A stretch of 58,733 nucleotides of DNA from JBDRLV01 sp043812755 (GCA_043812755.1 JBDRLV010000060.1:1-58733), one strand, 5' to 3'; numbered from the stretch's first letter, positions 31,568 to 40,849 are shown. The notes: generated by a model not told the origin, from the letters alone. A program made the numbers and translations.

Positions 31568-33007
31568 ATGAGAAGAAGGGGAAAAAATCCCAGCCCAATA
31601 AGATCACTTTCCAATACTGCTGTCACAACTGAATCTACTGCCACTGCTACAACTGACAGCACTGTTGCTCAAACAGAAGAAACCCCTGAGCAAATCTCCT
31701 CGCTTATGGAATTCGCTCTGTTTTTGCAAGGTGAGAGAACCGACTTTGACCCAGGAGAAGGTCTTACCAGACTTGATACTAGGACTCTTGCTCAGTACGC
31801 TGTAAACATACTTCCGATCATCAAATCTCTTTTGCATAAAGATTCGGAAGATGTTGCAAAAAAATTCTATGCATGGCGTTTGATGGTACTGTATAAGATC
31901 CTGGAACTTGACCTAGTTCTTGGGGAAGACCACGAAGCAGAAGAAGAAACGATTGGTGATAGAGCCGGCCGCCTAGTAGAAGCAAAGGTCTCAAGAACTC
32001 TTGAGGATCTGGTTCGCAGACGCATTGACCAAATCCTCACACCAGAAGTTCTTTTGCTTCCTACAAAATTTGTTGCTCTTAAGTCAGCACACAGCAGTGC
32101 TTGCCAGCAACAAATGGATGCAAACGTTCTTTTGCGAGAAGCTCTCAAACAGGCAACGGATTTACAAACAGACATTGAAGAGCTCTCTGCAAAACTAAAC
32201 ATAGCAGGTATTCCAGACCCAAACGATCTGCGTAAGTTTGATGCACTGCTTGGTCAAGCCGAACAGCTCGCAAATGAACTAGCAATGTATCTAGAAGAGG
32301 CAAATCTCCAAAGTACAAGTGTTAGTGCCATCACTGGCAAATTCCTCAATGCCTCAAGCAATGCAGGCTCTGCAATACTACTCATGCAAAAAACTCTTGC
32401 TGATGCAGAACTGTTTAGCCTGCCTGTGAGCAAGGAACTTGCTGAGTTTGTTTCCCAACAAACAAGACAGCTCAAACCACCACAAGGGTATATTGCAAAA
32501 TTCTCAATGACAGCGCCAAGCGCAGTCATTCCAGCAACTGTCAAAGAGTTTTTGGAAAGCTTGCCAAGGTTCCGAATTATCCTTGAAGGGCTAACGCGAC
32601 CCCGGCCGCCATCTGCGTTTACAAGGCCACTGCGAAGAGCAGAAGAAATCAGAAACCTCATGCTCATTTGCCACTACCAAATTGTCCCTGATGAACCAAA
32701 TGCCAACGGAAGATCATTCCGATCAACAGCTGACATTTTGGAAAAAGCTAGGCTCATCTTTAAGACAGAAAAAGAAGAAGCCTATGAATGCATGGCAGGG
32801 GATTCAGCACGCAATACACGTAGTTCGCTCTTTGCACATAACAATCGCCGTATGCGTGGAGCATGGATACATCTGTACATTCCAAACAGCATGTGCAGAA
32901 ACCATGTTGCAAACGCAATTCTTCCACTTCTTAATGACCCAACAGGGATTCTTGATGGAATTGAAGAAGCAAAAAAGGCGTTTGATACAGAAAAATTCAA
33001 ACGCTAA
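31568..33007 (+). CDS. hypothetical helical protein
   Basis: A 479-residue soluble protein. Shine-Dalgarno CGGAGG precedes ATG 31568. The first 45 residues are Thr/Ser-rich and probably disordered. The rest is predominantly helical (DLVRRRIDQILTPEVLLL, LRKFDALLGQAEQLANELAM), with heptad-like leucines suggesting coiled coils. No catalytic motif or family recognised. It is a single gene between the MTase-like operon and a convergent gene, in the accessory island. Confidence 0.7.
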   Translation: MRRRGKNPSPIRSLSNTAVTTESTATATTDSTVAQTEETPEQISSLMEFALFLQGERTDFDPGEGLTRLDTRTLAQYAVNILPIIKSLLHKDSEDVAKKFYAWRLMVLYKILELDLVLGEDHEAEEETIGDRAGRLVEAKVSRTLEDLVRRRIDQILTPEVLLLPTKFVALKSAHSSACQQQMDANVLLREALKQATDLQTDIEELSAKLNIAGIPDPNDLRKFDALLGQAEQLANELAMYLEEANLQSTSVSAITGKFLNASSNAGSAILLMQKTLADAELFSLPVSKELAEFVSQQTRQLKPPQGYIAKFSMTAPSAVIPATVKEFLESLPRFRIILEGLTRPRPPSAFTRPLRRAEEIRNLMLICHYQIVPDEPNANGRSFRSTADILEKARLIFKTEKEEAYECMAGDSARNTRSSLFAHNNRRMRGAWIHLYIPNSMCRNHVANAILPLLNDPTGILDGIEEAKKAFDTEKFKR

Positions 33008-33013
33008 CTCGAA

Positions 33014-33040
33014 ACGCCTTGGTTCGCCAAGGCTTTTTTA
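33014..33040 (+). terminator. terminator after 31568 gene
   Basis: Stem GCCTTGG/CCAAGGC with TTCG tetraloop, then TTTTTT. Confidence 0.85.
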
Positions 33041-33042
33041 AT

Positions 33043-33068
33043 TAAAAAACCCCCAAGCGATAAGGGAG
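33043..33068 (-). terminator. terminator after 34083 gene
   Basis: On the minus strand CTCCC/GGGGG stem, loop TTATCGCTT, followed by TTTTTT. Confidence 0.6.
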
Positions 33069-33075
33069 TTGTAGA

Positions 33076-34083
33076 CTAATTACTTTCTGCTTTTTGAAGA
33101 AGTTGGACACGTAGCTCCTTCTCATGATCAAGCTTTTCTTGAAGAGAATTCACCTGTGCTAAAACTTCCTGCATCTTTGCTTCAAATGCACTGATCCTTT
33201 GGTCACACTCACGAACCTGCGCAAGCGCACGCTCTTTTTCTGCCAATGCTTTTTTCTGTTCTTCCAATCTCCTCTGCAAAGCATCCAACGAATCGTCTTT
33301 GACAGGTTGGGGTGAAACAACAGGCACTTGTACAGTTGCTGTTTTTTCAACAACATTAACCAATAGATCTGATTGCTCGGGCACAGAAGGCACGAGGGAG
33401 CAAGCACGAATCACCTCAGGAACATAAACATTTTTGGATTGAGTAGATCTACATGGCCTGTACACAAGATGTCTCATGCATGGATCAGTTCTGGATTTCT
33501 TTTTGCCACTAACGACTCGCAAGCAATCTGCTTTCTCAAGGGCGGAAACATATGTTGAATATGTTGTCGTACCTACAAAAATCTGTGCGATGTCGGATGG
33601 GGCAAATAGGCCGTTGTTGAATCTTGGTGCTTCGCGCACAAGGGTTTGGTAAAAGGAGAGGACTGCTGGCAAAAGCTCAACAGTCTCTGTGCCCGCTGGA
33701 AAAACAAAAACACTTTTATCAGCATCGATTGCCTTGGGCCAAATCTGCTTACCTTGCGCCTTGACAATAACACCATCAATAACTGGAATTCGCGACAAGT
33801 TAGTTCGAGCAGCCTCGTTGGCTGATCTAAGCAAACCTTTGTGAGATAAAACATTCAAGACCACAGCAGGATTCTTAGTTGTGTAATACTTGTTTACAAC
33901 CTTTTGACACTCAAAAACCCCAAGCGGTCGTTTCCCTTTTTCAAGGAACAAAGCAACCAAATCAAGAAACAAAGCAACCTGTTTGCCTCTGATTTCAATG
34001 ACATTAGGTACAACCACTTTTCTAGTTCCACTTGTTTGTCTTGGAATGGCTTTCACAAGAGCGGTTTTATCTTTGCTTATCAT
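33076..34083 (-). CDS. hypothetical protein with C-terminal coiled coil
   Basis: About 335 residues; start ATG 34083 behind AAGGAG. The N-terminal 220 residues contain two similar helix-rich units (ALFLDLVALFLEKGKRPLGVFECQKVVNKYYTT and VLSFYQTLVREAPRFNNGLFAPSDIAQIF), each resembling a winged-helix or similar DNA-binding fold. The last 80 residues form a strong coiled coil (LQRRLEEQKKALAEKERAL, continuing to LQEKLDHEKELRVQLL). A DNA-binding dimeric regulator is a reasonable guess. It is divergent from the HTH/GHKL operon with back-to-back promoters 7 bases apart. Confidence 0.65.
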   Translation of the reverse strand: MISKDKTALVKAIPRQTSGTRKVVVPNVIEIRGKQVALFLDLVALFLEKGKRPLGVFECQKVVNKYYTTKNPAVVLNVLSHKGLLRSANEAARTNLSRIPVIDGVIVKAQGKQIWPKAIDADKSVFVFPAGTETVELLPAVLSFYQTLVREAPRFNNGLFAPSDIAQIFVGTTTYSTYVSALEKADCLRVVSGKKKSRTDPCMRHLVYRPCRSTQSKNVYVPEVIRACSLVPSVPEQSDLLVNVVEKTATVQVPVVSPQPVKDDSLDALQRRLEEQKKALAEKERALAQVRECDQRISAFEAKMQEVLAQVNSLQEKLDHEKELRVQLLQKAESN

Positions 34084-34124
34084 TTTCTTCTCCTTTTTTG
34101 CAGGTGTAAAGAACAAAACATCAA

Positions 34125-34153
34125 ACTTTAGCTAAGATAAGTGATAATGTCAA
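34125..34153 (-). promoter_or_regulatory. promoter TTGACA-N17-TAAAGT
   Basis: Minus-strand TTGACA (34153-34148) and TAAAGT (34130-34125), 17-base spacer, for the 34083 gene. Confidence 0.7.
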
Positions 34154-34160
34154 GAGTTAC

Positions 34161-34189
34161 TTGACAATATCGCAAATGTTAGCTATATT
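34161..34189 (+). promoter_or_regulatory. promoter TTGACA-N17-TATATT
   Basis: TTGACA at 34161-34166, TATATT at 34184-34189. It drives the HTH/GHKL operon. Its -35 is only 7 bases from the divergent -35, so one bound regulator could affect both. Confidence 0.75.
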
Positions 34190-34247
34190 TGGCGGTTCTG
34201 AGCTTTTTGTTTCTCAGGATTGATCCTTAAAAAGAAAGGGGTATAAC

Positions 34248-35660
34248 ATGACCCAGCCTCAATACACATACGGACCAGACACAACACTTGCTGGATTGAT
34301 TGATCAATTTCAAAAAGACAGAAGAATTGATGATACCAAACTCGCAAGTTTGCTTTCTGTTAAACCATTAACGATTGCAAACTGGAAAAAAGGTGAACAA
34401 ATCATAGGTCTCCTGACAAGATGCAGGGCTGACTTTGAACGCCAAACTGGGATCAGCATTGATCGTTGGCTTGTTGCCAATGCAAAACAAGAACTTCTAA
34501 AAGAAGACCCGCATTTTGCACAGATCAATGATCTGTTTGAACGATTCCAAACACGCGACGAGATCATTGAGCACTTGCGCCAATACGAGGCGAAATACGG
34601 AACCTCGTACCACATTGAGATGCAAATCAGACTACCAGCCCAGAATCTGAGCAGGTACTTTACCTCTGAACAAAGACCAACAGGCGATCATCTCAAGTCT
34701 TGCCTGCTTGGTGTTTTCTTCCCACTCATTGATGGAAATCGTGATGATGTTGTGTTCACAATGCTTGTGCGCAACATTTTTGGAAAAGAGCCAACAACAC
34801 TTTTTACCGGCGTCAAAACATTTCACGACGCTGTGCGTGCAATGTTTGCTTTACCGTCACTTACCAACATCCACATGGCCTCTGTTCTTGAAACAAGAAC
34901 ATGTATCAAGAAAAACACGATTGCTCGGCTCAAAGAAAGGGTTGATGGTAGTTCTGGGCGAAACACAGAGCCAAGGATAATTGCCCTTGTGCTTCGAGCA
35001 CTTGTGAAGGAGCTGTTCCCGACCATTTTGGATGCTTTTGACAAAGCATTAGAGCTACTGTCAAAAAACCCACTGGGGAAAGTTCAGAAAGTGGCGGTTG
35101 GTGATCCACAGATCACAATCAAGGCACAAAGACAAGATGCGAAAACTATTCAATCACCAATGCCTGTGATTCAACCTCAACTTCCAAAGGTAAGGGATAA
35201 CAATGTGCCCTTGATCCTGGAAGCACCAGATGACAGTTCACCGCAAGGTCAACTCAGAGACATTGCTGCAACACTCGAGGGGCTATCTCAGACACTGCTG
35301 GCAATCGAAATACCAAAACCTCAAAGACTTCCAGCAAGTGAGCTTGTGGGAGAAACAATCGATGGTATTCACCATTGTATTTCTGCTGCAACATTCACAA
35401 TGAGACCTGGTGAAGGCTTGACTGGAGTACAGATCGAACTTGCGCGAAAAGCAATCGAAGGCTTGCGCAAACTCCTTGTTGTTATTGCAGAACTTGATGA
35501 ACAAACAAGAAATGGGCCAGTCCAGATTCTTGCAAGAGAACTGGACGAGCTGTTCCTTGCTTTAGCAGCAACAAGATTCAAAAGCGTTGTAGGTGCGTTT
35601 GAACAACTTGAAGCACAAAGACGTTTTGTGCGTTCTATGACTGAAAATACTGGAGGCTAA
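34248..35660 (+). CDS. HTH-containing protein, partner of GHKL ATPase
   Basis: A 470-residue soluble protein. Residues about 12-50 (LIDQFQKDRRIDDTKLASLL, then SVKPLTIANWKKGEQI) form an XRE-like helix-turn-helix; a second repeat-like helical unit at about 125-215 (LPAQNLSRYFTSEQRPTGDHL) may be another. The last 150 residues are helical with regularly spaced leucines. The family is not recognised. The stop is one base before the start of the GHKL ATPase, so the two proteins are made from one transcript and probably act together. G+C-richer codon use and a Shine-Dalgarno-type leader set it apart from core genes. Confidence 0.7.
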   Translation: MTQPQYTYGPDTTLAGLIDQFQKDRRIDDTKLASLLSVKPLTIANWKKGEQIIGLLTRCRADFERQTGISIDRWLVANAKQELLKEDPHFAQINDLFERFQTRDEIIEHLRQYEAKYGTSYHIEMQIRLPAQNLSRYFTSEQRPTGDHLKSCLLGVFFPLIDGNRDDVVFTMLVRNIFGKEPTTLFTGVKTFHDAVRAMFALPSLTNIHMASVLETRTCIKKNTIARLKERVDGSSGRNTEPRIIALVLRALVKELFPTILDAFDKALELLSKNPLGKVQKVAVGDPQITIKAQRQDAKTIQSPMPVIQPQLPKVRDNNVPLILEAPDDSSPQGQLRDIAATLEGLSQTLLAIEIPKPQRLPASELVGETIDGIHHCISAATFTMRPGEGLTGVQIELARKAIEGLRKLLVVIAELDEQTRNGPVQILARELDELFLALAATRFKSVVGAFEQLEAQRRFVRSMTENTGG

Positions 35661-35661
35661 A

Positions 35662-37767
35662 ATGAGCGCAAAGGCCACTGCAGACACAAGGACGTTTGAC
35701 ATCATCCCACCGCCTCACATCATGGGTGTTGTAAGCGATGGGTTTAAGGCTTTCCCAAAGGCTGTTTCAGAACATGTTTATAACGGAATTGATCATGGCG
35801 CAAAAGCAGTCATGATCACATTCTGGAGAAAAGCCACAGTCCTGTGCATGGACGTTTCCGACGATGGAGAAGGCCCAAATGAGGAACGCCAAAGGGCAAT
35901 CCTCACACCTTTTGACAGCACATCTCGTGGTGACACAAAGAAGCGCGGATCAAAGGGTTCAGGGCGTCTTGGTGCTTTCAATCACACAGCCAGGCTAACC
36001 TATGTTGGCAAGACTGCCGCTGACACGCATCTTTGGAGAACATCCTTCACAAAAAATGAGTTTTACCAAAACTTCATTGCCCGCAAAGGTTCATGGGATA
36101 GGTTGCAGAAAACACCTACCAACTGCATGATTCGGACATCCGGACTTGTGGTCACCTTTGAGGGACTTGGACAAGGTGATGGTGTCTCACTCCAAGAAGA
36201 CAGGTCTTGCACTCGGCTTGTTGCTGAACTTGCTTCTTACATGGATGTGTTCACTGCTCGCAAGGTGACGATCGTGGATGAGCTCGGCAATAGCCACAAG
36301 CTCGCTGAACCGCCACTGATTGGTACAAGAGTCAGACTCACTCGACCAAAAGCAATCTCAGGTGTAGGAACAATCACCTACGAACTGGCTGTTGCTGATC
36401 GAGGAAAAACAAACAAGCCAGTCGAAATCGGTGCGCTTGGTCAGGGTACGCTTTGGCAGCAGTTTGCTTCAGCTGTTTGTGCACGACCAAGCTTGGAAGC
36501 TTTGATTCTTCCTCTTTCAAAGGTTCTTCGGGACCCAAGAATTGGTGGCAGAATCGAAATCCCAGAATTCAACATGTATGGCGTCAATACGCGACAGGGC
36601 TTTTCAGATGACCTGTATAATGAGGAAGACAAGCTACGCGGCCTTATCACATGGTTGCGACGCAATCTTCTTCCAGAGCTCGAAGAGCTCTTGGGTCATG
36701 GCCAAAACGAAACAACGCAAAACGCTGATGATGTGATCATCGCAGACGTTGTAAAAAGCATTCATGATGTGACTGGTCTTCGCCCAAAAAAGGACATGAT
36801 CGTTGAAGATGCTGACACAGAAACAACCCCAGACGAGGTTGTGCCAACATGGCAAGTTCCGCGTGCACAAATCGCACTTGAGCCTGGCATGAGCTACCCA
36901 ATCTCAATCAAAAACGCAGATCCAAAAGCAACTTATGATTGGGACGACACTCGCTCTGGTGGCCACCTTTCAGCAAAAACTGGGGTGGACATTGTCTATA
37001 CTGCAGGCACTGAGCTTGGGTACTTTGAAATTGTTGTCTCCAACAGGGGAAGTAACGATGCCAAGCAAACTGTTGGTGTCGTAATTATGGAAGAGCTCCC
37101 ATTTTGCTTTGCAACTGCTGGAATCACAATGGGGCATGGACAGCAAAGAAACCTGCGGCTCATCAATCTTCACCACACCTCAGGCGAGTTCGAAATCAAA
37201 ATCGACAACCCGCAGTTGGGTGGCTTGGAAGAACCAAAAACGACCGAAGATGGGCGCGAAGTTCATATCAAGTTTGTGTCAAACAGTGAAGATGGGGTGG
37301 TTGTAATCGAGGCGTTTGACAAAAAGAATGCCACACGCTTTTGTGCGATTTGCAATATCCACATCAGAGAACAACAGCATAAACCTGACGATGATGATGA
37401 TCCCAAAGATTCAACTTCTCAGCAAGAAGACATTGAACGAGTTGTCGACAACTTCGTCATCTTGTACAGAGATGAGAACGGTGTGGAGTACCGTTTCACT
37501 CTAATGGGGCTTGAGATCCCAGACGACTGGTCAAAGGCAAGCTACCTTGCCCCAGACGGTTCAATGCCTCGAGGTGATATCACAATCAATGTGGCTCACC
37601 CTGTGTACATGCAAGCTTCAACTCCTGCAGAAAAAAGACTTGTCATCCTTCAGCAAATCGCCCTGCGAATTTCTGAAGCAGTTGATCCGCACAAGAACAT
37701 CAAGGACGGCCAAGAGCTTGCCATGAGAATCTTCTGCGAACTCACTGTCAAAAATAAGAAAAACTAG
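35662..37767 (+). CDS. GHKL (HSP90/MORC-type) ATPase with Ig-like module
   Basis: A 701-residue protein. The N-terminal GHKL ATP-binding fold has N box E37-x3-N41-x2-D44 (SEHVYNGIDHGA), G1 box DDGEGP (68-72) and a lid KKRGSKGSGRLGAFN (93-107). A transducer-like region follows to about 340. An Ig/cadherin-like strand-rich module occupies about 405-560. A highly acidic DDDDD linker near 578 precedes a C-terminal domain (about 590-701) with ITINVAHPVY, then a helix. Such ATPases dimerise on ATP, as in MORC, MutL and HSP90. ATGs are one base apart from the HTH partner's stop, and GGAGG lies upstream. The function is unknown; defence or DNA-compaction roles are inference. Confidence 0.8.
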   Translation: MSAKATADTRTFDIIPPPHIMGVVSDGFKAFPKAVSEHVYNGIDHGAKAVMITFWRKATVLCMDVSDDGEGPNEERQRAILTPFDSTSRGDTKKRGSKGSGRLGAFNHTARLTYVGKTAADTHLWRTSFTKNEFYQNFIARKGSWDRLQKTPTNCMIRTSGLVVTFEGLGQGDGVSLQEDRSCTRLVAELASYMDVFTARKVTIVDELGNSHKLAEPPLIGTRVRLTRPKAISGVGTITYELAVADRGKTNKPVEIGALGQGTLWQQFASAVCARPSLEALILPLSKVLRDPRIGGRIEIPEFNMYGVNTRQGFSDDLYNEEDKLRGLITWLRRNLLPELEELLGHGQNETTQNADDVIIADVVKSIHDVTGLRPKKDMIVEDADTETTPDEVVPTWQVPRAQIALEPGMSYPISIKNADPKATYDWDDTRSGGHLSAKTGVDIVYTAGTELGYFEIVVSNRGSNDAKQTVGVVIMEELPFCFATAGITMGHGQQRNLRLINLHHTSGEFEIKIDNPQLGGLEEPKTTEDGREVHIKFVSNSEDGVVVIEAFDKKNATRFCAICNIHIREQQHKPDDDDDPKDSTSQQEDIERVVDNFVILYRDENGVEYRFTLMGLEIPDDWSKASYLAPDGSMPRGDITINVAHPVYMQASTPAEKRLVILQQIALRISEAVDPHKNIKDGQELAMRIFCELTVKNKKN

Positions 37768-37780
37768 ATCTTTATCTTCA

Positions 37781-37806
37781 ACCCAGCACGTGTGCTGGGT
37801 TTTTTA
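37781..37806 (+). terminator. terminator after GHKL operon
   Basis: Stem ACCCAGCAC/GTGCTGGGT, then six T. Confidence 0.85.
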
Positions 37807-37877
37807 ATTCAAAAACAAAAAACCGCCATAGCAAATGACGGTAAGAAATAATCTTCTTTTGTGAGATTACTAAGGAG

Positions 37878-38267
37878 CTATTTTTTTCTTCGCGGGTCTT
37901 CAACTGTGTAAGCCACATAGCACTGACTAGATGCAAGATTCTGAACAATGCCAGTAAACAATACCCTGATGGCATCAGCATGCTGTCCACACCTTCCGAT
38001 AAGGGCGCCTGCATCTGATGGATCACATTCTACATTAACCAAAACAGAGCTTACCCCAACTGTCATCTTTACCACCACCCCGTCTGGATTATGAGGTGCA
38101 AGTCCTTCCAACAGATCCTCGATCAACCCCTTTACATACTCTTGGTCATCCTCATTGAGAATGGGTTTTGCAGATTCTGACGGCTCTAGTCGATAACTGC
38201 GGTCATCATCTGACCCGCTATTCCCAAAACCATCACAGCTTACTTCAATATTAGCTTCCTGAAGCAT
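37878..38267 (-). CDS. KhpA-like KH-domain RNA-binding protein
   Basis: A 129-residue protein starting at ATG 38267, directly after GGGAGGAGAA; the longer frame to 38414 crosses its own promoter. The first 45 residues are a variable extension. The remainder is a KH domain like KhpA: EYVKGLIEDLLEGL, VLVNVECDPSDAGALIGRCG with the GxxG loop (IGRCGQ), then HADAIRVLF. It probably binds RNA in the cytoplasm, often with a Jag/KhpB partner not found here. It is divergent from tig. Confidence 0.8.
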   Translation of the reverse strand: MLQEANIEVSCDGFGNSGSDDDRSYRLEPSESAKPILNEDDQEYVKGLIEDLLEGLAPHNPDGVVVKMTVGVSSVLVNVECDPSDAGALIGRCGQHADAIRVLFTGIVQNLASSQCYVAYTVEDPRRKK

Positions 38268-38316
38268 TTCTCCTCCCATTTCTATATCCAAACAGTCAGA
38301 CAGACTGGTAAATTCC

Positions 38317-38345
38317 AACATATACGAAGAAACAAAACTTGTCAA
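38317..38345 (-). promoter_or_regulatory. promoter of the KH-domain gene
   Basis: Minus-strand TTGACA (38345-38340), 17-base spacer, TATGTT (38322-38317). Confidence 0.7.
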
Positions 38346-38370
38346 GAGCATGGTAATAACCTTATTATCG

Positions 38371-38399
38371 TTGACAAATCGAACCAATTTAGATATACT
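38371..38399 (+). promoter_or_regulatory. tig promoter TTGACA-N17-TATACT
   Basis: TTGACA at 38371-38376 and TATACT at 38394-38399. The predicted leader to ATG 38422 is about 16 bases with no Shine-Dalgarno. Confidence 0.8.
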
Positions 38400-38421
38400 C
38401 CTGACACTTAACAAAACAATT

Positions 38422-39714
38422 ATGTATCAAGTAAAAATTGAGGAATTGCCAAAAAATACAATTAAACTAACAATTACTGTTCTGCAAGAAGATATTAAGC
38501 CTTTTTTGGAACAAGCTGCTGGTAGAATTTCAGAGGCTACAAATATCCCTGGTTTCCGCCCTGGTAAAGCAAGCTATGATGTTGTGAGTCAGCGTGTAGG
38601 AGAAATGAAAATACACGAAGAAGCCCTAGAAGAAATTGTGCGCAAATTTTTTGTTTTAGCAATATTAGAAAACGAAATTGAAACTGCTGGATCACCAAAA
38701 ATAGATGTTGAAAAACTTGCCCCAGGGAACGATGTTATTTTTACAGCTGAAGTTGCTCGCATGCCAAAAATAATTACTTTGTCAGATTACGAAAAATTAA
38801 AAATAAAACAAAATAAAATTGAAATCCAGAAGAAAGATATTGATCTGGCACTAAAAGATCTCCAAAGAATGCAAACAAAAGAAGTCAGAGCTCAATCTGA
38901 AGAAAAAATTGATAAATCTGACAAGGTTGTAGTTTCAATGAACATGAAAAAGGATGGGGTACCGGTTGAAGGAGGGCAGTCTCCTAATCATGCAATATAT
39001 TTAAGCGAAGATTATTATATACCAGGCTTTAAAGACAAACTCATTGGAATGATAGAAGGACAAAAAGCAACATTTACTCTTCCATTTCCAAAAGAGCATG
39101 TTCATAAAATGCTTGCTGGGAATGATATTGAATTTGAAATCACAATCAATGAGCTCTACCATCTCCAATCACCAGAAATAGACGATGATTTTGCAAAAGC
39201 ACTTGGGCAAAAAGATTTGACCACACTTCAGGATTTATTAAAAACAAATCTCCAGCAAGAAAAAGATCGCGAAGAAAATCTAAAAGTAGAAAAAGAAATG
39301 CTTGAAACGATTGCAAAACAAACTAAATTCGAAGAAATTCCTGATACTCTCTTAAATGAAGAAGTAAATAAAATGATTGAGGAACTTAAACAAAATGTGG
39401 AATCCCAAGGCGGTGAATTTGAAAAATATTTAGAAACTATTAATAAAACAACAGCTGACATGAAGCTAGATTTCACCACCCAAGCTTTATTAAGAGTAAA
39501 AGTCGCCCTCATAATGAGAGCGCTTGCAAAAAAGGAAGACATCCAAATTGACCCAAAAGATATTGATAAAGAACTTGATAAAATTGCAGAACAATACAAA
39601 GACCAAGAAGGCGCTAGTAAACAAATCTATTCGCCAGTCTATAGAGAATATGTGGAAACAGTAATGAGAAACAGAAAAATTATAGATTCCCTAAAACAAC
39701 AAATAATAAATTGA
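38422..39714 (+). CDS. tig: trigger factor
   Basis: A 430-residue ribosome-associated chaperone. N-terminal ribosome-binding domain (NIPGFRPGKASYDVVSQRVG contains the GFRxGKxP-like signature loop), FKBP-type PPIase domain (about 150-240, DKVVVSMNMKKDGVPVEGG) and C-terminal helical arms. Length is normal. Start ATG 38422 (caattATG) follows a consensus promoter. It is monocistronic with a terminator. Confidence 0.95.
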   Translation: MYQVKIEELPKNTIKLTITVLQEDIKPFLEQAAGRISEATNIPGFRPGKASYDVVSQRVGEMKIHEEALEEIVRKFFVLAILENEIETAGSPKIDVEKLAPGNDVIFTAEVARMPKIITLSDYEKLKIKQNKIEIQKKDIDLALKDLQRMQTKEVRAQSEEKIDKSDKVVVSMNMKKDGVPVEGGQSPNHAIYLSEDYYIPGFKDKLIGMIEGQKATFTLPFPKEHVHKMLAGNDIEFEITINELYHLQSPEIDDDFAKALGQKDLTTLQDLLKTNLQQEKDREENLKVEKEMLETIAKQTKFEEIPDTLLNEEVNKMIEELKQNVESQGGEFEKYLETINKTTADMKLDFTTQALLRVKVALIMRALAKKEDIQIDPKDIDKELDKIAEQYKDQEGASKQIYSPVYREYVETVMRNRKIIDSLKQQIIN

Positions 39715-39738
39715 GGCTATTAAGCCTCAATTTTTTTA
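39711..39738 (+). terminator. terminator after tig
   Basis: Perfect stem TTGAGGC/GCCTCAA with loop TATTAA, then seven T. Confidence 0.9.
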
Positions 39739-39803
39739 TCCAAATATCACTTTCCCACTAGGCAATTAACAAATTTCGTTGTAGTCTATAATTACCAACT
39801 ATT

Positions 39804-40607
39804 ATGAACGAGATAAAATCAACAGCAGAAAAAATTGTTTATGAGGCAGGCGGGCTTCTTTATGATTATTACCACCAAATTAAACGCCCTATTATTTCTT
39901 ACAAAGAAAATAACGAGCCTGTAACAAAAGCTGATTTAAAAAGTAGTGAAATTATCTGCAGATACTTAAAAAAACATTTCCCTAAACACAAAATTCTCTG
40001 TGAGGAAATGCCTGGAGCAAATGAATATGTAATTTCCAATGATCCAACATGGATAATTGATCCTTTAGACGGTACATCAAATTTCATAAACAAATTGCCT
40101 TTTTTTGGTATTACTCTTGCTTTAATCGAAAACGGTGAAACTGTACTTGGTATTATTTTTGATTGTTTGCACAATGAAATGTTCACGGCACAAAAAGGGA
40201 AGGGCGCAACACTAAATAACAATCCAATCTGTGTATCAGTAGATAAAAAAACAAAATCTGCCATTCTTTTGGCAGGAAAAGGATATAAAACAAAAGACAA
40301 AGTACGCCATGGGGAAGTGATTTTCGCCCTTGAGCAGGAAACAACTTATTTTAGACGTCTCGGGTCTGCTGCTTTAATGCTTGCATATGTTGCATGTGGC
40401 CGAGCTAATGCTGTTATTTTAACTGGAAACCAGTCTTGGGACATGCTTGCAGGAGTATTATTGATTAAAGAAGCAGGGGGCACAGTAACTGATTATGCAG
40501 GAAATCAGTGGGTCAAACACAGCCCAGATCTTGTTGGCACAAATGGACATGTTCATAAAAAAATTGTTGAAATCACAAAAAAAATATCAAAAAAAAGTAC
40601 TTTTTAG
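39804..40607 (+). CDS. inositol-monophosphatase family phosphatase
   Basis: A 267-residue Mg2+-dependent sugar-phosphate phosphatase. Metal motifs: CEEMPG (Glu), WIIDPLDGTSNF (Asp-Pro-Leu-Asp-Gly-Thr) and QSWDMLAGVLLIKEAGG (second Asp). The substrate could be inositol-1-P, fructose-1,6-bisphosphate or PAP (CysQ); sequence does not decide. A TATAAT at 39787-39792 puts the transcript start about 5 bases from the ATG, so the mRNA may be nearly leaderless. The DUF167 gene follows 7 bp downstream. Confidence 0.92.
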   Translation: MNEIKSTAEKIVYEAGGLLYDYYHQIKRPIISYKENNEPVTKADLKSSEIICRYLKKHFPKHKILCEEMPGANEYVISNDPTWIIDPLDGTSNFINKLPFFGITLALIENGETVLGIIFDCLHNEMFTAQKGKGATLNNNPICVSVDKKTKSAILLAGKGYKTKDKVRHGEVIFALEQETTYFRRLGSAALMLAYVACGRANAVILTGNQSWDMLAGVLLIKEAGGTVTDYAGNQWVKHSPDLVGTNGHVHKKIVEITKKISKKSTF

Positions 40608-40614
40608 TTATATT

Positions 40615-40833
40615 ATGCTTATCACAGCCTTTGTTAAACCAAGAAGTAGAAGAAATAAAATTGAGTGGATTGATAAAGATACAGTTAAAATCCACACAAC
40701 GGAAATTCCTGAAAAAGGAAAAGCAAACAAGGCTATTATTAAACTCTTGGCAAAAGACATGAAAAAGCCTATTTCTTCTTTTTCTATAATAAGAGGAGCA
40801 ACACTGCCAATTAAACATATAAAAGTTACATAG
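40615..40833 (+). CDS. DUF167/YggU-family protein
   Basis: A 72-residue protein. The pattern LITAFVKPRSRRNKIEW, then PEKGKANKAIIKLLAK and SFSIIRGATLPIKHIKV covers the whole DUF167 (YggU) domain: small alpha/beta protein of unknown function. ATG 40615 (atattATG) is chosen over longer frames that lie inside the upstream gene. It is cotranscribed with the phosphatase gene. Confidence 0.88.
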   Translation: MLITAFVKPRSRRNKIEWIDKDTVKIHTTEIPEKGKANKAIIKLLAKDMKKPISSFSIIRGATLPIKHIKVT

Positions 40834-40849
40834 AAATCCACCAAAAAAC

